Assembly: GCA_002343455.1 (NCBI GenBank)
Contig: DDSR01000451.1
Span: 1 to 13,333 of the forward strand
Reading direction: 5' to 3'
DNA: 13,333 nt
DNA from: Deltaproteobacteria bacterium UBA2385
GTDB lineage: Bacteria; Myxococcota_A; UBA796; UBA2385
In this document: positions 12,056-13,333 of the stretch, one piece after another
Numbering within the stretch: position 1 is the stretch's first letter
Layout: each line of letters begins with the position of its first letter
Notes under the pieces: model-generated
What the model saw: the letters and a program-made list of their open reading frames with translations, nothing else
Told to the model about the DNA's origin: nothing
Database searches by the model: none
Translations under genes and position numbers: made by a program

Positions 12056-13333
12056 TCGACCGCTCGCAGGATGGCCGCCTGGCCCGGGTCCAGCGTGATG
12101 CGATCGACTTCGGCGCCGTCGTGGTCGATGTAGGGGGCGTCCAGCGTGAAGGCCTGGCGGTCGGCGTCGTCGGGGTTCAGCAGGACCATCCCGCCGCTGT
12201 AGGCCCGCTGCCAGCCGACGCCGACGGCGGTCCGAGGCTCGGTGGGCAGGCCGAGCTCGCCCTCCCACTCCTCGCTCCAGGGGTCGACCTCCTCGTCCAG
12301 GTAGCCCCAGGCCGAGTCCTGCTCGCCGTCCCAGGACAGCAGGAAGCTGGCCCGCCCGTAGCGCTGTCCCCAGGCCTCGCCCTCGTCCCCGGGACCGTAG
12401 GTGAGGGCCATGAAGCCGACCCCCAGGGCCTCGGTCGCCTCGTAGAACTCCAGGGTGGAGAGCCACATATCGCCGGTGAAGACCTCGGAGTCGTCCCAGC
12501 GCATCCAGTACTCGCGGAAGACGTGGCTGCTCTGTCCGGCGACGTCGAGCGCCGTCGTGAGCATCCAGTCCTCCCAGGGGTTCATGGCGATGTTGGGCGC
12601 CACCAGGAAGCCGTCGTCGATCAGCTCGGGGCCGACGGCCTCCATGAACTCGACCAGGGCGGCGCCGTAGTCCTCGTCGGAGGGGTACTCGGCGATGGCG
12701 GTGCCGCGGGAGCCCAGGCAGTGGCCCGGGAAGACGTTGACGTCGTCCATGAAGACGCCGTCCCAGCCGTCGCGGTGCAGGCGCTCGCGGACGTTGTCGA
12801 GCCAGAGGGTCTGGTAGTCCGGGTCCCCGATGTCCGAGGCGGCGACCTCGGCGTAGTCGCAGTAGTACAGCCGCTCGCCGTCCTCGTCGTGGAGGAACCA
12901 GGCCTCGCCGGCGGCGTCCTCGGCCTCGGAGATGCGCACGCCGGTCGAGGCATGGTCGCCACCGTCGTCGCGCATCCCGCCGACCTTCTGGTAGGCCAGC
13001 ACGCTGGCCTCGGGGTTGGCGGCGCGGACCTCGTCGAGCACGTCGTAGAGGGACAGCGGCATGATGACGAAGCGGTAGTTGCCGGCCCCGTCGCCATAGG
13101 CGGCGTCGTCGCGCTCCCAGTCGGTGATCAGCAGGAGCCCGCGAGGCCCGGCGCTGGGCTCGGGCTCCGTGGTGGCCCCCCCGTCGCCGGGCTCGCCTCC
13201 GTCGCCGAAGGGCTCGCCTCCGTCGCCGAAGGGCTCGCCTCCGTCGCCGGTCTCGCCTCCGTCGCCGGTCTCGCCTCCGTCGCCGGTCTCGCCTCCGTCG
13301 CCGGTCCCTCCGTCGCCGAGGGGCTCTCCCCCG
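12052..13333 (-). CDS. Putative secreted TIM-barrel glycoside hydrolase (5' end outside window)
   Basis: The frame is open to the window edge, giving 426 visible residues; the signal peptide would lie outside. The first 60 are a Gly/Asp/Glu repeat linker. The fold begins near RGLLLITDWERDD (64-76) and continues with a TIM-barrel-like pattern: YRFVIMPLS, VLAYQKVGG, YYCDYAE, then DPDYQTLWLDNVRERL and DGVFMDDVN. The two Asp residues of the last motif (visible 196-197, at 12742-12747) are the likely catalytic or substrate-binding acids. The pattern fits the hypothetical glycoside hydrolase families such as GHL15 (Pfam PF14885), in which a 'DNV...DGVFxD' strand is typical; this assignment is from recall. 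A C-terminal beta domain (from about VGVGWQRAYSGGMVLLNPDD) resembles those following glycosidase barrels. The internal ATG at 13062 is not the true start, because conserved-looking sequence continues upstream. It overlaps the next gene by 4 bp. Confidence 0.65.
   Translation of the reverse strand, partial: GGEPLGDGGTGDGGETGDGGETGDGGETGDGGEPFGDGGEPFGDGGEPGDGGATTEPEPSAGPRGLLLITDWERDDAAYGDGAGNYRFVIMPLSLYDVLDEVRAANPEASVLAYQKVGGMRDDGGDHASTGVRISEAEDAAGEAWFLHDEDGERLYYCDYAEVAASDIGDPDYQTLWLDNVRERLHRDGWDGVFMDDVNVFPGHCLGSRGTAIAEYPSDEDYGAALVEFMEAVGPELIDDGFLVAPNIAMNPWEDWMLTTALDVAGQSSHVFREYWMRWDDSEVFTGDMWLSTLEFYEATEALGVGFMALTYGPGDEGEAWGQRYGRASFLLSWDGEQDSAWGYLDEEVDPWSEEWEGELGLPTEPRTAVGVGWQRAYSGGMVLLNPDDADRQAFTLDAPYIDHDGAEVDRITLDPGQAAILRAVE
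13183..13329. repeat. Tandem 18/21-bp repeats encoding a Gly/Asp/Glu linker
   Basis: Units starting GTCGCCG recur at 13183, 13201, 13222, 13243, 13261, 13279, 13297 and 13312, alternating between 15-18 bp and 21 bp. On the minus strand they encode GDGGET, GDGGEPF and variants. All units are multiples of three, so unit number changes linker length only. It is a protein-coding spacer repeat and not a CRISPR array: there are no unique spacers. Confidence 0.88.

Noticed and set aside
12056..12466. Extension of the hydrolase frame upstream of the GTG at 12055
   Set aside because: That stretch overlaps the glycosidase-like gene in another frame and has no domain features. The GTG gives a signal peptide and a typical GTGA overlap.
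13183..13329. Regular repeats that could be taken for a CRISPR array
   Set aside because: Units are contiguous, of 15-21 bp, with no unique spacers, and they encode an in-frame Gly/Asp linker of the minus-strand gene.

Overview
The window looks like a chromosomal segment from a large-genome, high-GC Gram-negative bacterium, most likely a member of the Myxococcota or a relative. This is inferred from strong G/C bias at third codon positions, several secreted proteins and lipoproteins with Gly/Asp-rich linkers, a MopE-type Asp/Cys metal-binding motif followed by FG-GAP repeats, and a caspase-like protease carrying PPC domains. No sequence search was possible, so taxonomy is inference.

Layout. 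A 17-codon gene tail (2-55, +) is followed by a secreted caspase-family (C14) protease with five PPC-like repeats and an EF-hand-like loop (154-2754, +). Convergent to it is a LolD/MacB-type ABC ATPase (2778-3488, -). A 576-bp gene-free region (3489-4064) separates this ATPase from a divergent TolC-family outer-membrane protein (4065-5501, +). That region is rich in repeats: six copies of the 10-mer GGAANGCAGG, an 11-bp inverted repeat bounding about 250 bp, and two perfect palindromes. A cassette of about 2.9 kb (5527-8402) follows. It carries two translationally coupled minus-strand genes: an RTX-repeat Ca2+-binding protein (7266-8285) and an FG-GAP/MopE-motif lipoprotein (5587-7269). After it come a MacB/FtsX-type permease (8494-9738, -), a HlyD/MacA-type periplasmic adaptor lipoprotein (9735-10994, -), a secreted alpha/beta-hydrolase-like protein (11075-12055, -) and a putative TIM-barrel glycoside hydrolase with a Gly/Asp repeat linker (12052-13333, -, truncated by the window edge).

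How the parts fit. The ATPase, TolC-like protein, permease and adaptor together form a complete MacAB-TolC-like tripartite exporter, but the ATPase is not next to its permease. Without the cassette, the TolC and permease genes would converge with 1 bp between their stop codons. The cassette is flanked by a 115-bp perfect direct repeat that contains exactly this junction (5412-5526 and 8403-8517), so it appears to have been inserted with duplication of the junction.

The most testable biology is at the RTX gene. Its ATG with a strong Shine-Dalgarno is out of frame with the rest of the gene, and a tract of four pentanucleotides lies between them. Losing one unit restores a single open frame with a good signal peptide, which is the signature expected of a phase-variable (or recently broken) surface-protein gene. 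An assembly error must be excluded for both the duplication and the repeat count.
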